Below, one piece after another: positions 17,110 through 26,500 of a DNA stretch of 51,246 nt (the first letter of the stretch is position 1; each line of letters begins with the position of its first letter). Under the pieces are notes generated by a model. That model was given only the letters and a program-made list of their open reading frames with translations, made no database searches and was not told the DNA's origin. The position numbers and the translations under genes are program-made. The stretch comes from an uncultured Muribaculaceae bacterium (GTDB taxonomy: Bacteria > Bacteroidota > Bacteroidia > Bacteroidales > Muribaculaceae): positions 1-51,246 of the forward strand of contig CAJTMY010000019.1 of assembly GCA_910577355.1 (NCBI GenBank), read 5' to 3'.

Positions 17110-19596
17110 TTATCTGAGTTCGGCGCCGAGCTGTTTTTGCAGCGATGCTATCACTTTGTTCATCACGGCGTCCACGGCCTTGTCGTTGAGTGTTTTCTCA
17201 TCGTCGCGCAGGGTCATGGTGATTGCATACGACTTTTTGCCTTCGGGCAGGCCCTTGCCTTCGTATACGTCGAACAGCGCCACGGTGCGCAGCAGCTTGC
17301 GGTCGGCGGCGCGCACGACGCGCTCCACGTCGGCCATGGTGACTGCCTTGTCGAGCAGCAGCGACAGGTCGCGTTTCACCGACATGGCCTTTGGCAGCGG
17401 TGTGAATGTGGTGCCGCGGCGCGATGCCATGGCTGCGAGCGCGCCCCAGTCGAGTTCGGCATAGTATACCGGCTGCTTGATGTCGGCACGGCGCAGGATG
17501 TCGGCGCACAGTATGCCGGCTGTGCCGAGTGGCTTGCCGTTGCGGGTCTCTATGGCGAGAGCCGACGAATATATGTCGGGTATCTCGGTAGTTTTCACGA
17601 TGATCTCGCCCGGATTGAGGCCTATGCGGCCGAGGATATTGGCGACGGTGGCCTTAAGGTCGAAGAACGAGCTTTCGTCGGCGGGACGGAGCCACGATGC
17701 CTGTCGCAGGTCGCCGGTGAGCCATAGCGCCAGGCGCGAACCCTCGGTATAGGGCTTCAATGGCGCTTCGGCGCCGGGCACGGCTCCGGGTATGGTGGAG
17801 TATACGTTGCCGAATTCGTAGAACGCGAGGTCGGGCGAGCGCCGGTTGATATTGTGAGCGAGCGATTCGAGTCCTCCGAAGAGGAGAGTCTGGCGCATCA
17901 CATTGAGATCCTGACTGAGCGGGTTTAGAAGCTCGATGCAGCGGTCGGCAGGGTATGTGGTGAGACCGTCGTAGTATGCCTTGGCTGTGAGGGAGTTGTT
18001 GAGTATCTCGCTCCATCCGGCACCCGACAGGTTGTCGGCGATGAGGTGGCGCAGGTCGTCGGCCGCATCGACGTCGCTCTTGTATGAGAGCGATGCATGG
18101 ATGGCCGTAGGGATGGCCACATTGTTGTAGCCGTAGATGCGCAGTATGTCCTCGATGACGTCGCATGGACGGCGTACGTCGACTCGATATGTGGGCACTG
18201 CGAGCTGCATTGTGCCGCCGTCGGCGTCGGTGCGTGCCTTGATGTCGATCTCGAGCGAGTGCAGGATGGTGTCGACCGTTGCAGCAGGGATGGGCTTGCC
18301 GATGAGGCGTGCGATGGCGCCGTAGGACAGCTCCACGGGATATGGCTCCACGGACTGCGGGTATATGTCGACGGGTGCGCCGGTGATATGGCCGCCGCCG
18401 ATCTCGGTGATCATGAGTGCGGCGAGTTTGAGGGCGTACATGCAGCCGTTGGGGTCAACGCCGCGCTCATAGCGGAATGATGCGTCGGTCGACAGGCCGT
18501 GGCGGCGAGCCGTCTTGCGCACCGATGTGGGGTTGAAACATGCGCTCTCGAGGAATACTGATGTGGTGCCGTCGGTGACGCCCGAGTCGAGGCCGCCGAA
18601 TACTCCGGCTATGCACATCGGGCTGTCGGCGTTGCAGATCATGAGGTCGGCGGGGTCGAGTGTGCGTTCCACGCCGTCGAGAGTGGTGAACTTAGTGCCG
18701 GTGAAGCCGTTGCGTACCACAACGCGGTCGCCGGCGATGCGTGCGCGGTCGAAGGCGTGCAGGGGCTGGCCTATGGCGTGGAGTATATAGTTGGTGATAT
18801 CGACTATGTTGTTGATCGGGCGTATGCCGATGGTCGACAGCCTTGTGCGGAGCCATTCGGGGCTTTCGGCCACGGATACGCCGTCGATGGTGATGCCGCA
18901 GTAGCGTGTGCACGCCTCGGGCGACTGCACGTCTACCGTAACGGCAGTACCTTGCCCGGGAGCGAATGCCTCGACCGACGGGCGTGTGAGCACAGGGGCT
19001 GTACCTGCCGCCATGTGGCAGTCGAGATATGCCGCGAGGTCGCGGGCCACTCCGTAGTGCGATGCGGCGTCGATGCGGTTGGGGGTGAGGTCGACCTCAA
19101 GCACGAAGTCGTCGCTCAGGTTATAGTATTCGGCTGCCGGCGTGCCGGGAGCGGGTGCCGGCTCGGGCAGTACGATAATACCGTCGTGCGACGAGCCTAC
19201 GCCTATCTCGTCCTCGGCGCATATCATGCCGAGCGATTCGGCGCCGCGGATCTTGCCTTTCTTTATCTTGAATTCCTTGTCGCCGTCGTATAGGGTGGTA
19301 CCTACGGTGGCTACGATGACACTCTGTCCGGCGGCCACGTTGGGGGCGCCGCATACTATCTGTACGGGCTGCCCGTCGCCGAGATCCACTGTGGTGATGT
19401 GCAGGTGGTCGCTGTCGGGGTGCTCTACGCAGGTGAGCACTTTGCCCACCACGAGACCTCGCAGGCCTCCGCGGATTGATTCGACGCGCTCTACCGCTCC
19501 TGTCTCAAGGCCGATAGATGTAAGGTCGGCTGCGAGCTGTTCGGGCGTAAGGTCAAACGCCAGATAGTCTTTGAGCCATTTATATGATACGTTCAT
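17110..19596 (-). CDS. pheT: phenylalanyl-tRNA synthetase beta subunit
   Basis: The 828-residue beta chain joins the alpha chain (PheS, not in the window) to charge tRNA-Phe. The N terminus MNVSYKWLKDYL, the EMAP/OB tRNA-binding domain with HPDSDHLHITTVDLGDG and IVCGAPN, and the B3/4 editing region are all present. They are followed by the B5 region with YRVDVRRPCDVIEDILRIYGY and a C-terminal anticodon-binding domain (PKAMSVKRDLSLLLDK; KKSYAITMTLRDDEKTL). The gene heads the pheT-yebC-M48 unit, with a -7 box 22 bases before the ATG. Confidence 0.97.
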   Translation of the reverse strand: MNVSYKWLKDYLAFDLTPEQLAADLTSIGLETGAVERVESIRGGLRGLVVGKVLTCVEHPDSDHLHITTVDLGDGQPVQIVCGAPNVAAGQSVIVATVGTTLYDGDKEFKIKKGKIRGAESLGMICAEDEIGVGSSHDGIIVLPEPAPAPGTPAAEYYNLSDDFVLEVDLTPNRIDAASHYGVARDLAAYLDCHMAAGTAPVLTRPSVEAFAPGQGTAVTVDVQSPEACTRYCGITIDGVSVAESPEWLRTRLSTIGIRPINNIVDITNYILHAIGQPLHAFDRARIAGDRVVVRNGFTGTKFTTLDGVERTLDPADLMICNADSPMCIAGVFGGLDSGVTDGTTSVFLESACFNPTSVRKTARRHGLSTDASFRYERGVDPNGCMYALKLAALMITEIGGGHITGAPVDIYPQSVEPYPVELSYGAIARLIGKPIPAATVDTILHSLEIDIKARTDADGGTMQLAVPTYRVDVRRPCDVIEDILRIYGYNNVAIPTAIHASLSYKSDVDAADDLRHLIADNLSGAGWSEILNNSLTAKAYYDGLTTYPADRCIELLNPLSQDLNVMRQTLLFGGLESLAHNINRRSPDLAFYEFGNVYSTIPGAVPGAEAPLKPYTEGSRLALWLTGDLRQASWLRPADESSFFDLKATVANILGRIGLNPGEIIVKTTEIPDIYSSALAIETRNGKPLGTAGILCADILRRADIKQPVYYAELDWGALAAMASRRGTTFTPLPKAMSVKRDLSLLLDKAVTMADVERVVRAADRKLLRTVALFDVYEGKGLPEGKKSYAITMTLRDDEKTLNDKAVDAVMNKVIASLQKQLGAELR

Positions 19597-19618
19597 AATC
19601 GCTAAATGTTTTCAATCT

Positions 19619-19627
19619 GCAAAGTTA
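19619..19627 (-). promoter_or_regulatory. -7 box for the pheT operon
   Basis: The minus strand reads TAACTTTGC just upstream of pheT. Confidence 0.6.
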
Positions 19628-19672
19628 CAAAATAATTTAGAATTTAGAATTCAGAATGTTGAATTCCGGACA

Positions 19673-19702
19673 TAAAAAAGCTCCCCGCCGGGGCGGGGAG
19701 CT
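19673..19702 (-). terminator. intrinsic terminator of the fibronectin-repeat gene
   Basis: An 11-bp GC-rich perfect stem (19679-19689 with 19692-19702) with a two-base loop. On the minus strand it runs into TTTTTT. Confidence 0.88.
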
Positions 19703-19729
19703 GAAAAATGTGATGATGGAGGGATCGGT

Positions 19730-22700
19730 TTATCGTACGTTGAGCTTGACGGCTGTGCCGGCTACCTTTACGAGGTAGATGCCGGGCACTACCGATACGG
19801 TGGCATCGCCCTCGGCGCTGTAGATAACGCGTCCGTCGACGGTGGCGATGCTTACGGCGAGGCCTTCGGCACCTTCTACCACGATGTTGCCTGCAAGGGC
19901 TTTGACTGTGACGCTACCTGCGGCTACCGAGCCTATGCCGTCGAGCTTGAGTTCAACCTCGTTGGATTCGAGTGTCTCGAGGTTTTCACCGTAGACGGCA
20001 GTCACGGCGTACAGGCCTTCTTCTTCAGGGCTGTACGATGTTACGTCGGCCGCGTGCGACGAATGCAGTTCGTAGCCGGTGTTGTTCTTATAGAGTTTGA
20101 AGCCGGTGAGTTCTGCGAATTCGTTGGGTTCGACGCTCCATACGAGCTGTCCGGAGTTGGCTTCGAGAACGGGAGAGGGCAGGCTGTATACGGTCACGTC
20201 GTCGATGACGGCCGAGCAGGCGTAGGCACCCTTGTGGGCATGGAACTGCAGCTGGATGGTGTTGGCCATGAAGAGGCTTACAGCTACGGGAACCTCTACT
20301 TTCTGCCAGCCGGCCTCACCTTCGAGCTGGGTATAATCCTGATCCCATAGGTAGAAGAAGTCGCTGCCGTTGATGTTCATGTTGAGCTCGAGTGTGGTCT
20401 GGTATCCGGGCACGGCGTAGTAGTAGAACGAGATCACTGCCATTTCGTGGCCTTCGACATTGATGTTGCCCGAGGTGAGGTACTGATCCATCTCTGCGTC
20501 GCTGTATGTGCCGTAGTAGATGTAGGCGAGGCCGCCGTCGTTGTTGACGGGAGTGACGCTGCCGATGTTGCCGGGCATGTATGCCTGTTCGGCGCATTGG
20601 ATCTGGTCGGAGCTGCCTTCAGACGTTGTTGTCCAGATGTTGTTGAAGGTAAGGTTCCACTGGTCGACCACGTTGTTGAACTTCTCCTGATAGGGAAGTG
20701 TGGCGGGGTCACCGATGATGACAGGATCGGTAATGGCTGAATATCCCACGAGGCTGCCGTTCACGGCCTTTACGAAGAAGCGGACAGCCTTTTCGTTACC
20801 GGGCTCGGGGGTATATGTGTAAGTCGTTTCCTTGATATCTTTTGCAAGTTCGGTAGCGTTATAGTCGCTTGCGGTGGTACCGATGAGCACGATGTACGAC
20901 AGGTTCTCCACGTCGATATAGCCGTTGTTGATACCCTGTGCGGGAGCTTCCCATGTGACGGTCACGGTCTTGTCGTCGTTGACGGTAGCGACTACATCAG
21001 TGGGCTTGTCGGGCTGGTCGGGGCCTACGAGTACGGAGATCTGACTGCCGTAGCTGTCGCCGCCTGTACCGCATACAACAACCTGATAGTTGTAATAGAA
21101 GCTTTCTTCGGCAGTCTCGTCCTTGACGGTGTATGTCTTGCCGGGTTCAACATCTGTCAATACACCTCCATTGATGTTGTGGTTGTCGTTGAAGCTTGAG
21201 TAATCGCTTGCTGCCTTGCGGCGTACCTTGATACTGTTGATGCTGCGGAGTTCTTCGCCATCTTCGTCGAGGGCAGGAGCTGTGAATGTGAGTACAACGG
21301 GAGCCTTGCCCTTGGTGGTGACGCCGGTGAAGTCGGTGACTTCGGCGGGGCGCTGGCCTACCTTGACGGGTTTGTCGAGGAACTGGCCGAAGTCGCAGTT
21401 GTCGTCGACATAAACTACAACTTTGTAGTAGTATTCGCCGCCTGTGGCAAGGTCGGTATCTACATAAGAGAGTTCCTTGCCCGGTTCAGGGTTGTCGAAA
21501 GTCTCGATGAGAGTATAGTCGCCGTAGCCGATCTGGCGGAACAATTCGATCTTTGTGATGTATTCGAGGGGTTGGTCGTTGATGTCGCCGAGGCTGTGGT
21601 GTGAGAGTGCGGGAGCCTTGAATGTCACCTTGACATGGTTTGCCTCGAAGTCGTAGACTGCGGCGAGGTCGCTTGCCGATGCGGGATAGGGTGATACCTT
21701 GGCATTGGGATCGCGGAGGCTGATCTCGTCGATGCTTACATAGTCGGGCGAAGTTCCGGCCTCGAGGACGAAGCGCATGACGGCGGTCTTGGCGCCGGCG
21801 GGTACTGTGACAACGTCCGAGTATTTGGTCCATTCGGTGGCTTCGCAACCGGCCATGTCGCCACGGACAACGGATACGAATTCGCCGCCGTCGAATGACA
21901 TCTGGGCATCGGCCGCGCCGGTCGATTTGAGGATGTGCAGGAGCTGGAATGAGAGAGAAAGAGTCTCGTAGCCTTCGACATCGATCTTGGCGGAAGTGTA
22001 GTAGGATTTGAATCCGGCTTGCGAGGCGTAATATCCCACACTGAACATGCTGCCCATACCGCCTACTGCAAAGGTCTGTTCGCCACTTACATAGATGTAA
22101 TCGGTGACAGAGCCGCTAACATATGGGTTATCGGGGCAGTTGAACGACCACAGTTTGTCGGCTTCGCGGTTGTTGATGTTGAATGTCTCGACAAAAGGTA
22201 TCGGAGATGCCGGGCCGGCTATGATGGTGGGAGCGGAAACAGTGCTCGACGAGCCTTTGAGAGTAACAGCCTTTACTGAGAATACAAATTGAGTGGGCTC
22301 GGTAAGTGCGGTGGCGTCGTACTCGTATTTGCATTCTGTGAGGTTTTTTGCCAAAAGCTCGCTTGCAGCGTATTTGTTAGGCGCGGAATATACCGAGTAG
22401 GTCACTTCTGCCGGATCGAAGAATCCGCCTTGATAGCCTGTGGTGACGGGTTCCCATGTGATGAGAACCTTGCCGTCGGCGGTTTCGGTCGCGGTGACAC
22501 CTGTCGGATCGGCGGGAGAGTCTTTGCCGATAAGGATGTTGACGTCGGCTGTCTCGGAATCGCCGTCGTATGCGGTGGCGCGGAGCTTGAATGCGTATGT
22601 CTTCTCTTCGGGGAGCTCGTTTAAGACAAACTGCTGTTTCGAGCCGGGCTCTACATTCTCAAGTGTGCCATATTCGGTAGTGACATACGACCATGTGGAG

Positions 22701-23341
22701 TTGTCGTAGGTTGATGTGTAAAGAACGATCTTGTCGATGTTCTCTTTCATCTTCACCCGGCTCTCCTTGAAGTACTCGGGGGCGGTAAAGCTGATGGTGA
22801 CGGGCGCCATGCCGTTGACTGTGGTGTATGTGATGTCTTTGGGCGCTTCGGGGAGCGAGCGGGCGTATCCGGCGAATTTGGACGAAGGATAGCTGTTGGT
22901 CTTTTCGCCTACATATATCACTGTCTTGTAGTAGTATTCGGAATCTTTGTCGGCATCTTCGATAACGTCGGTAAACGAGATGAAGTCGTCGACCGGAGGA
23001 TTCTCGAAGACCTTTACTTCGACGGGGTCGCCGCTATATCCGATGCTACGGCTTACAACGACCTTGTCGATAACGGTGAGGTCGACACGCTGATAATTGT
23101 CGTTCTCATCATAATAACCGCCTTGTTTGGGAGTCTTGATAGTGATGTCGAAGCCGTTGAGCTCGGGATTCCACGACGCACTGAATCCGTCGGTATATGG
23201 AATATCGTCGGGTACGATCGGCAACGAGGTTTCAGCTGCGAGTGCCGGAGGAGCCACGTTTGACAGCGCTGCCGGGATTGCGACTGCTGCCGCTCCCAGT
23301 CCGAGCGCTCCGACAAGAGCGAGGGTAAATGCTTTTTTCAT
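19730..23341 (-). CDS. exported fibronectin type III / choice-of-anchor protein (1203 aa)
   Basis: I place the start at MKKAFTLALVGALGLG (ATG 23341). The longer frame opens upstream of the promoter box at 23413-23420. After the signal peptide the chain is a series of fibronectin type III-like units broken by two jelly-roll regions of the choice-of-anchor J (cleaved-adhesin) type, around SPIPFVETFNINNREADKLW and TLPYQEKFNNVVDQW. The two halves look like an internal duplication: YYYKTVIYV and YYYKVVVYV lie in equivalent places. The last 70 residues (VVEGAEGLAVSIATVDGRVI to LNVR) resemble a type IX-secretion-style sorting tail. It is probably a surface or secreted binding protein; no catalytic motif was seen. 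Confidence 0.82.
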   Translation of the reverse strand: MKKAFTLALVGALGLGAAAVAIPAALSNVAPPALAAETSLPIVPDDIPYTDGFSASWNPELNGFDITIKTPKQGGYYDENDNYQRVDLTVIDKVVVSRSIGYSGDPVEVKVFENPPVDDFISFTDVIEDADKDSEYYYKTVIYVGEKTNSYPSSKFAGYARSLPEAPKDITYTTVNGMAPVTISFTAPEYFKESRVKMKENIDKIVLYTSTYDNSTWSYVTTEYGTLENVEPGSKQQFVLNELPEEKTYAFKLRATAYDGDSETADVNILIGKDSPADPTGVTATETADGKVLITWEPVTTGYQGGFFDPAEVTYSVYSAPNKYAASELLAKNLTECKYEYDATALTEPTQFVFSVKAVTLKGSSSTVSAPTIIAGPASPIPFVETFNINNREADKLWSFNCPDNPYVSGSVTDYIYVSGEQTFAVGGMGSMFSVGYYASQAGFKSYYTSAKIDVEGYETLSLSFQLLHILKSTGAADAQMSFDGGEFVSVVRGDMAGCEATEWTKYSDVVTVPAGAKTAVMRFVLEAGTSPDYVSIDEISLRDPNAKVSPYPASASDLAAVYDFEANHVKVTFKAPALSHHSLGDINDQPLEYITKIELFRQIGYGDYTLIETFDNPEPGKELSYVDTDLATGGEYYYKVVVYVDDNCDFGQFLDKPVKVGQRPAEVTDFTGVTTKGKAPVVLTFTAPALDEDGEELRSINSIKVRRKAASDYSSFNDNHNINGGVLTDVEPGKTYTVKDETAEESFYYNYQVVVCGTGGDSYGSQISVLVGPDQPDKPTDVVATVNDDKTVTVTWEAPAQGINNGYIDVENLSYIVLIGTTASDYNATELAKDIKETTYTYTPEPGNEKAVRFFVKAVNGSLVGYSAITDPVIIGDPATLPYQEKFNNVVDQWNLTFNNIWTTTSEGSSDQIQCAEQAYMPGNIGSVTPVNNDGGLAYIYYGTYSDAEMDQYLTSGNINVEGHEMAVISFYYYAVPGYQTTLELNMNINGSDFFYLWDQDYTQLEGEAGWQKVEVPVAVSLFMANTIQLQFHAHKGAYACSAVIDDVTVYSLPSPVLEANSGQLVWSVEPNEFAELTGFKLYKNNTGYELHSSHAADVTSYSPEEEGLYAVTAVYGENLETLESNEVELKLDGIGSVAAGSVTVKALAGNIVVEGAEGLAVSIATVDGRVIYSAEGDATVSVVPGIYLVKVAGTAVKLNVR

Positions 23342-23412
23342 TAGCAATTTGAAGTTAGGTGTGAATATTGAATGGAATATTTGTAATATGCTTTTCAAGA
23401 ATCTACTGCCGC

Positions 23413-23420
23413 AAAGATAA
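23413..23420 (-). promoter_or_regulatory. -7 box for the fibronectin-repeat gene
   Basis: The minus strand reads TATCTTTG, about 70 bases upstream of the chosen ATG at 23341. It excludes the longer N terminus. Confidence 0.55.
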
Positions 23421-23520
23421 AGCAATTTTAACGTGAATCCAAATTTTTCGACACTTTTTTACATTATAAATGTCGTTTTGACAAAAAAAGGATTGTGCTG
23501 CCAAGTGTTTTATACAATGA

Positions 23521-23551
23521 TAAGGCCGCAGGTACGGTGCCTGCGGCCTTA
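23521..23551 (-). terminator. hairpin after the pectin esterase gene
   Basis: A perfect 12-bp stem (23521-23532 with 23540-23551) with a seven-base loop lies 24 bases after the stop. It lacks a clear T-run. Confidence 0.6.
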
Positions 23552-23575
23552 TGTCTGCTGTGGTTGAATTTATTG

Positions 23576-26500
23576 TCAGCGGATTATCACCTTCTCCATG
23601 CGTGTGCCGCCATCGGGTGTGGTGTAGCGCATAATGTTGATGCCGCGTGTAGGTGTGGCTAAAGCGCGGCCGTGGATGTCGTATATGCCTGTGAGAGTGT
23701 ATTCGACGGCAAATGTGTTTTTGATGCCCTGTGTGCCGTCCACCGGGCCTTTGGCGCTGAGACCGCCGAATTCGTTGACGGCCTGCACGGCAAGGTTCTC
23801 GGCAGTGGCCGGGACTGTGATCTTGGTGTCGGTGGTGATGTCAATGGCCTCGTCTCCGTCGGTCACCACGTAGCAGATCGCATAGGGGACGGGCTGCCAT
23901 GAGAGGGAGGTTCCGTCGAGCGTTGCCACGGGTGCGTCGCATGCCTCGGTCTTGATCGCCGGCTGCCATGAGTCGGAGCCGGAGAGCACGTTGTGCAGGG
24001 TATATGTGGCGGCTTCTTCGTCGGTGAGGTGGTTCTTGGCGGTGCCATATACTTTTTCGCCTGTTTCTTTCACTGTATAATAATATGTGTCGCGGCGTTG
24101 CGAGAGGTCGAGGAGGTTGCCGTCGGCATCGGTGGTGTTCCAGTCGGCCCAGATGGCTGGGAGTCCGCCCATGGTCTCATACCATCCTGTCGGCGGGATA
24201 TTTACCTCGGCGCGTGTGTTGAGGAATACAGTCTTTGGGAAGTTGTGCCACGGGCGTCCGAGCCATACGGTTGTCTTCGAGGGATCGCCGGGAGCGGTGA
24301 TTGTGCAGTCGCGGAACACGTATCCCCATGCCACGTCGGCGGCGTGCGAGGGTGCCACGATGTATCCGCCCGACGTGCGGGTGATGAGCAGTGTGGTGTT
24401 CTCGATGTAGATGTCGCCCGAGTTGTAGATGAAGTCGACGGCACCCTCGATGAGTGAGTTCCTCACGTATGCGCGATGCGCCGACTTAGAGGGGGTGATC
24501 CATGTGTCCTGATAGGAGAGCATGGCCACGTTGTTGAAGATGGTGCGGTCGCCTATGGTGTTGAGGGCGAGAGCCTGCGGGCCGTTCTGCTGCTCGTGAC
24601 CGTATGTGTTCTCGAGGGTTATGTTCTCGAAGAAGCAGTCGTTGGAATTGACCACAACGGTTGCTCCGACGCTCACATGCACGGCATTGTCACCGCCGCA
24701 CAGGCGGTCGTCGCAGATGACGGTCTTGTCGCGGTTCTGGCCGATGATGTGAATGAACGGCTTGGAGGCCGGTATGTCGATATGCTCCTTGTAGCGGCCG
24801 TTATGCACGAATATGAGCCATGGTTTCACACGCCCGGCGGGAGCTGCGTCGATGGCTGCCTGAAGAGATGTGTAGTCGCCGTTGCCGTCGATATCAACCA
24901 CGGCGTCGTAGGTGCGTGGTTCGGGTTGCCGGCGCTCCATGGTGGTGAACGAAAGTTCCACCGCCGGGGCGGGATTGCCGTTGCGGTCGGTTACCGCGCC
25001 TGCCGGCATGCTGAACGTGTACTGGGTATTGTAGTCGAGACCTGAGTAGGCAAATACCACGCTCTTGCCCGATACGACCGGCGTGAGCGCTGTGCCGCCG
25101 AGGGTTGCGGTGCCATCGCCTGAAACGACTTTCTCGTCGAATGTGAGGACTACCGAGCCGGTGGTGGAGGCGCCTGTGGCGCCGTCAGCGGGTATGGATG
25201 CGGTGAGTACGGGCGGCACATCGTCATCATCGGCGAGGCAATCGGCGAGTACATATATGTCGGTGATGGCAAGACCGTCGTAGTCGGTCTCGTTGCCTAT
25301 GAGCGGCGAGTCGAAGTCGGGATACCAGCGTATGTACACGCGGTCGGCGTTGTCGGCCGCGGCGGGGAGGTCGAATTCGGCGTCGGTCCAGGAGCGGTTG
25401 CCGGGAGCCATCTCGCCGAGGGTGGCATATGTGCTGCCATCGGTGCTGTACTGCACGAAGAAGCGGCTGTAAGTGTTGTAAGTGCAGCTGAGAGCCGATG
25501 CGATGCGGAGATTGGAATAACCCTTGGCCGAGAAAGATATCTCGTAGAAAAGGCGGTCGGCACGCACTTTCCAGATGCGGGCGGCGTAGCGTCCGTTTTC
25601 GTCGCCGCGCGAGCTGCCGCGCGAGAGCCACGACGATACGGTGCCCCGGTCGTTGTGGAGCGAGAGCAGGCCGGCGTTATCGGACTGCGCGCGGAAGTCG
25701 GCGGCGCGCTGTGTGGCCGGCTCGTCGATGGTGAAGTCCCATCCCACGATGAAGTCGTCGGCCGAGTATGAAGCCTTGATGTCTTTCGGCCCGTCGACGC
25801 GTATCTCGCGGTCGGCCGCGGTGGTGTTGTCCTCCCAGTTGGTGAAGGTGAGGATGCGGTTGGACGAAGCCTTGAGTATCACGTCGGTGCCGGCCTCGTA
25901 GTATCGTGTGCCGTCGATCATGTGGCCTTCGGGCGATACGGATACCATGTAGTCGCGTGCGCCGCCATCAATGGCAATGGCGAGCGGATATACGGTGAGC
26001 TTTTCATATTCGGCCACAAGATCGATGTCGACCGTGGCAGGGAAGGTGTAGGGATTGTCGGTGGATACGGTGCGGCCGCCGGCTGTCCATCCGGTGAAAC
26101 GGTAGCCGAAATTCTCGGTGGCGGCGACTGTCACCTCGGTGTTCTCGTCGACAAGGGCGGTATTCGGTGTCACGGTGACTGAGCCTGCCTCCGGCAGCGA
26201 GGGTGTGGCCGATATCGAATACTTGGGGACATCTATCTCCGTGCCCGATACCTCGCCCTCGATGGTGACGCTGTGTATGGTGAGAGTCTTGGTGTTGCCG
26301 AGGGCGGCGATGGCGAGACGCAGGGTGAGGGTGTTGTCGTATACCACCACGCCGTCGACATCAAATTCAAACAGTTTGTGGCCGGGAGCAACGTTATTGC
26401 GCAGCGGTTCGAGTTTCGTGCCGAGCACTGTGCGCGTGCCATCGACCTCGAGCGAGGCCTCGATAGTGCCGCCGTTGGTGCCGTTGCGGGTGGCATAGAA

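Noticed and set aside
19730..23425. Longer N terminus for the fibronectin-repeat protein (start at 23425)
   Set aside because: It begins upstream of the -7 box at 23413-23420 and lacks a signal-peptide layout; MKKAFTLALVG at 23341 is a standard signal start.
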